From Balneolaceae bacterium (lineage in GTDB: Bacteria; Bacteroidota; Rhodothermia; Balneolales; Balneolaceae), in contig PWFZ01000337.1 of NCBI GenBank assembly GCA_003555185.1, positions 1-7,771 on the forward strand: a stretch of DNA of 7,771 bases. Reading direction: 5' to 3'. Below are positions 6,172 to 7,771 of the stretch, in pieces; within the stretch, counting starts at the first letter, position 1, and the number at the start of each line of letters is the position of its first letter. The notes under the pieces were generated by a model. That model saw nothing but the letters and a program-made list of their open reading frames with translations, searched no databases and was not told where the DNA came from. Made by a program: the position numbers and the translations under genes.

Positions 6172-7048
6172 CCTTTTCCTTGTCCTCTTTATGATGACGT
6201 TCATCATAATGAATCTCTGCTTTTTTCTCTTTAATAAAATATTTGTCTTCTGTGGCCAAAATGTGAACCGTCAGATTTGCCAAAGAAATAGGGACGTAAT
6301 CACGAAGATTTTGATACTCGTTAAAATCGAGATTGCTTCCATCGAAAAGAACTACCATTCCTGAACCGATAATTTCGCAGACATTTCCTTCACTGATAAT
6401 TATTCCGGTATCCTCACCAAGGCCCACTCCCAGCTTATCAGGATGAAGAGCAACAGCTTCAGCCAAACGCCCAAAACGTCCTCTTCGGATAAAGTGGCTG
6501 TCAAATATTACATCTCTCATAAACCCCAGACCCCGGCCCCACTTTAGGTCATTCTTTTTTAAAACAGTTCCATTCCGTCCGCCTGCAATCATATGATCAG
6601 ACATAACAACTGAACCTGCACTTGTTCCTGCAATGACAAATTCTTCATTTACATATCGGTTGTTGAGCAGTTCATGAGTTTGGGTACCTTTTATAAACCG
6701 ACTGATCTGACTTTGATCACCGCCTGAAAATAGTACGGCATCCGCTTCTTCAATTCTCTTTAATGTATTGGGATCATTTGCCATTTCATGATCACGGATA
6801 TCCAGAATGCCAAGGTTTTCTGCACCAAGTATTTTAAAGGTTTCTTTGTATTTGTCTCCTACTACTTCAGGAATAGCAGATGCGCTTGTAATTATTTCAA
6901 TTCTACTTTCGGGACCGCCGGAATGGTTGATAATATCCTGAAGTATAAATCCTTCACCAAAATGAGGGTGAAACTTTTCATCCCTTTTAGTGAATTCTTT
7001 TTGTTCATTCCCACCTATAGCAATTAGTGTACCTTTTGGTTTTATCAT
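6158..7048 (-). CDS. cphB: Cyanophycinase (peptidase family S51)
   Basis: A 296-residue serine peptidase that should release beta-Asp-Arg dipeptides from cyanophycin. Key parts are the N-terminal strand L-I-A-I-G-G-N-E, the F-S-G-G-D-Q-S-Q-I turn (107-115), and the nucleophile elbow G-T-S-A-G-S with Ser143. The other predicted triad members are His185 (D-S-H-F) and Glu212 (G-L-G-E-D-T-G). The Ser-His-Glu spacing (42 and 27 residues) equals that of Synechocystis CphB (Ser132, His174, Glu201, as I recall), a constant offset of 11. No signal peptide is present, so it acts on internal reserve granules, unlike the secreted CphE group. A His- and charge-rich tail (H-Y-D-E-R-H-H, 280-286) follows the core. 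It converges on iaaA with a 14-bp overlap and diverges from cphA. No strong ribosome-binding site is seen. Confidence 0.95.
   Translation of the reverse strand: MIKPKGTLIAIGGNEQKEFTKRDEKFHPHFGEGFILQDIINHSGGPESRIEIITSASAIPEVVGDKYKETFKILGAENLGILDIRDHEMANDPNTLKRIEEADAVLFSGGDQSQISRFIKGTQTHELLNNRYVNEEFVIAGTSAGSVVMSDHMIAGGRNGTVLKKNDLKWGRGLGFMRDVIFDSHFIRRGRFGRLAEAVALHPDKLGVGLGEDTGIIISEGNVCEIIGSGMVVLFDGSNLDFNEYQNLRDYVPISLANLTVHILATEDKYFIKEKKAEIHYDERHHKEDKEKVMQF
6189..6226 (+). terminator. Possible weak terminator for iaaA inside the cphB 3' end
   Basis: TTATGATGA (6189-6197) and TCATCATAA (6201-6209) form a perfect 9-bp stem with a 3-nt loop, 18 bp after the iaaA stop. Six T follow at 6221-6226, eleven bases past the stem, which is far for an intrinsic terminator. 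The same bases encode cphB residues around I-H-Y-D-E-R-H-H, so the repeat may simply reflect that coding sequence. Confidence 0.25.
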
Positions 7049-7194
7049 TTCTTTTAACTTAGACTTTATCTGACAATTTAAATGTAGGAAACTTTTTTAA
7101 GTAATAGCACAGGTCACAGTTGACCGGATTCTAGTATAGACTCCAAATACCCATCATACGTGTATTAAAGGGCGTTTTTGAATAATCGAGTTCG

Positions 7195-7291
7195 ATTTAT
7201 GTAAGAAAAATCACGTTTTTCATAACCACTTATCTAAACCCATTCTCTAACTTACATAAGTGACGATTTAAAGAAATTTAACTTATGTAAG
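7195..7291. repeat. Four-copy 11-bp element (ACTTATGTAAG) upstream of cphA
   Basis: Copies lie at 7195-7205 (plus, 10 of 11 match), 7228-7238 (plus, 9 of 11), 7251-7261 (minus, exact) and 7281-7291 (plus, exact). The consensus has its own dyad, CTTA-N2-TAAG, as expected for a dimeric DNA-binding protein. Centre-to-centre spacings are 33, 23 and 30 bp, roughly three, two and three helical turns. The two exact copies together make an 11-bp inverted repeat with a 19-nt loop, ending nine bases before the cphA start. The regulator is unknown. Confidence 0.6.
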
Positions 7292-7294
7292 AGG
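7289..7294 (+). promoter_or_regulatory. cphA ribosome-binding site, partly inside a repeat arm
   Basis: AAGAGG lies five bases before the ATG at 7300, a good Shine-Dalgarno. Its first three bases belong to the last copy of the 11-bp element, so a hairpin formed by the two exact copies, or a bound protein, could limit ribosome access. Confidence 0.6.
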
Positions 7295-7299
7295 CACGC

Positions 7300-7771
7300 A
7301 TGAACATCCTAAACATCAAGGTCACCTGCGGGCCTAATTATTGGTCTATAAAAAATCATCGGTTAGTTGTTATGCAACTTGATTTAGAAAGGTTGGAAAC
7401 TGAGCCTACCGATGAGATCAATGGATTTTACCAAAGAATTAAAAAAGTGTTCCCCGGTTTATATAACCATCAGTGCTCCGAAGGTGTACCCGGCGGGTTT
7501 TTCAGCCGTGTACAACGCGGAACATGGATGGGGCATGTCATAGAACATATCGCCCTCGAACTCCAAATATTAGCCGGTTATGACGTTGGCTTTGGCCGCA
7601 CAAGAGGCACCGGAACCAAAGGGCAATATAATGTTGTGTTTGAATGTATAGATGAGGATTCCGGGCGTTTAACGGCTAAAAAAGCAGTATCTATAGCCCG
7701 TGATTTGATTGATGGATCTCCCATTGATATAGAAATGCATGTACAGGAAATACGAAATATGACTTTAAAAA
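7300..7771 (+). CDS. cphA: Cyanophycin synthetase, N-terminal part (runs off the window)
   Basis: 157 codons are visible, open to the right edge. They match the N-terminal domain of cyanophycin synthetase: N-I-L-N-I-K then G-P-N-Y-W-S (11-16), L-V-V-M-Q-L-D-L-E (22-30), C-S-E-G-V-P-G-G-F (59-67), M-G-H-V-I-E-H-I-A-L-E-L-Q (77-89) and V-G-F-G-R-T-R (96-102). Full-length CphA is roughly 870-900 residues. The ATP-grasp domain (adds Asp) and the Mur-ligase-like domain (adds Arg) lie beyond the edge, so activity and the CphA1/CphA2 distinction cannot be checked here. The start is fixed by the AAGAGG ribosome-binding site and by family alignment. It is transcribed divergently from cphB, next to iaaA, which strongly supports cyanophycin metabolism. 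Confidence 0.95.
   Translation, partial: MNILNIKVTCGPNYWSIKNHRLVVMQLDLERLETEPTDEINGFYQRIKKVFPGLYNHQCSEGVPGGFFSRVQRGTWMGHVIEHIALELQILAGYDVGFGRTRGTGTKGQYNVVFECIDEDSGRLTAKKAVSIARDLIDGSPIDIEMHVQEIRNMTLK

Larger units (their letters stand above)
7049..7299. promoter_or_regulatory. Divergent cphB-cphA control region
   Basis: This 251-bp gap must hold promoters for both the degrading (cphB) and the synthesising (cphA) gene. No ORF or RNA gene is seen. The half nearest cphA carries four copies of an 11-bp element, described separately. The half nearest cphB carries GGTCA-cagt-TGACC (7112-7125), a perfect 5-bp inverted repeat that could be an operator. No convincing -35/-10 pair was found on either strand; TACATTTA on the minus strand (near 7080) resembles the Bacteroidota -7 element TAnnTTTG at seven of eight positions, which is weak evidence. 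Confidence 0.6.

Noticed and set aside
6140..6364. Plus-strand hydrophobic ORF opposite the cphB 3' end
   Set aside because: It lies antisense to the conserved cyanophycinase and overlaps the iaaA end; no family features.

Overview
The window reads as chromosomal DNA of a free-living, AT-rich Gram-negative bacterium. Balneolota/Rhodothermota or Bacteroidota is my best guess, from three things: Shine-Dalgarno sequences are absent before several genes, the proteins have the style of that group, and there is a lipoprotein-type signal. This placement is inference. No tRNA, rRNA, insertion sequence, phage gene or CRISPR array was seen.

Left part (1-5168), a general-stress neighbourhood. The 3' end of a short-chain dehydrogenase/reductase is followed by two divergent PRC-barrel genes (184-570 minus, 877-1236 plus) sharing a 306-bp control region. 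After a strong hairpin terminator comes a large clade II (KatE/HPII-type) catalase, 1365-3506, then a 67-residue unknown protein and a DUF2267 protein. A ChaB-family gene converges on the last of these. A small predicted lipoprotein with a coiled-coil tail diverges from chaB. This set (SDR, PRC-barrel, KatE, DUF2267, ChaB) is typical of bacteria coping with oxidative, osmotic or desiccation stress, though most members have no firm biochemical role.

Right part (5251-7771), a cyanophycin locus. It has a plant-type asparaginase/isoaspartyl aminopeptidase (iaaA), a cyanophycinase (cphB) converging on it with a 14-bp overlap, and the 5' end of cyanophycin synthetase (cphA) diverging from cphB and cut by the window edge. 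Together they give a full cycle: CphA would build the Asp-Arg polymer, CphB would cut it to beta-Asp-Arg dipeptides, and IaaA would split these to Asp and Arg.

The most interesting non-coding signal is the 251-bp cphB-cphA intergenic region. It carries four copies of an 11-bp near-palindromic element (consensus ACTTATGTAAG) on both strands. The last two form a perfect inverted repeat running into the cphA ribosome-binding site. A second signal is the pair of mutually exclusive hairpins between the PRC-barrel gene and katE, which leaves little room for a separate katE promoter.
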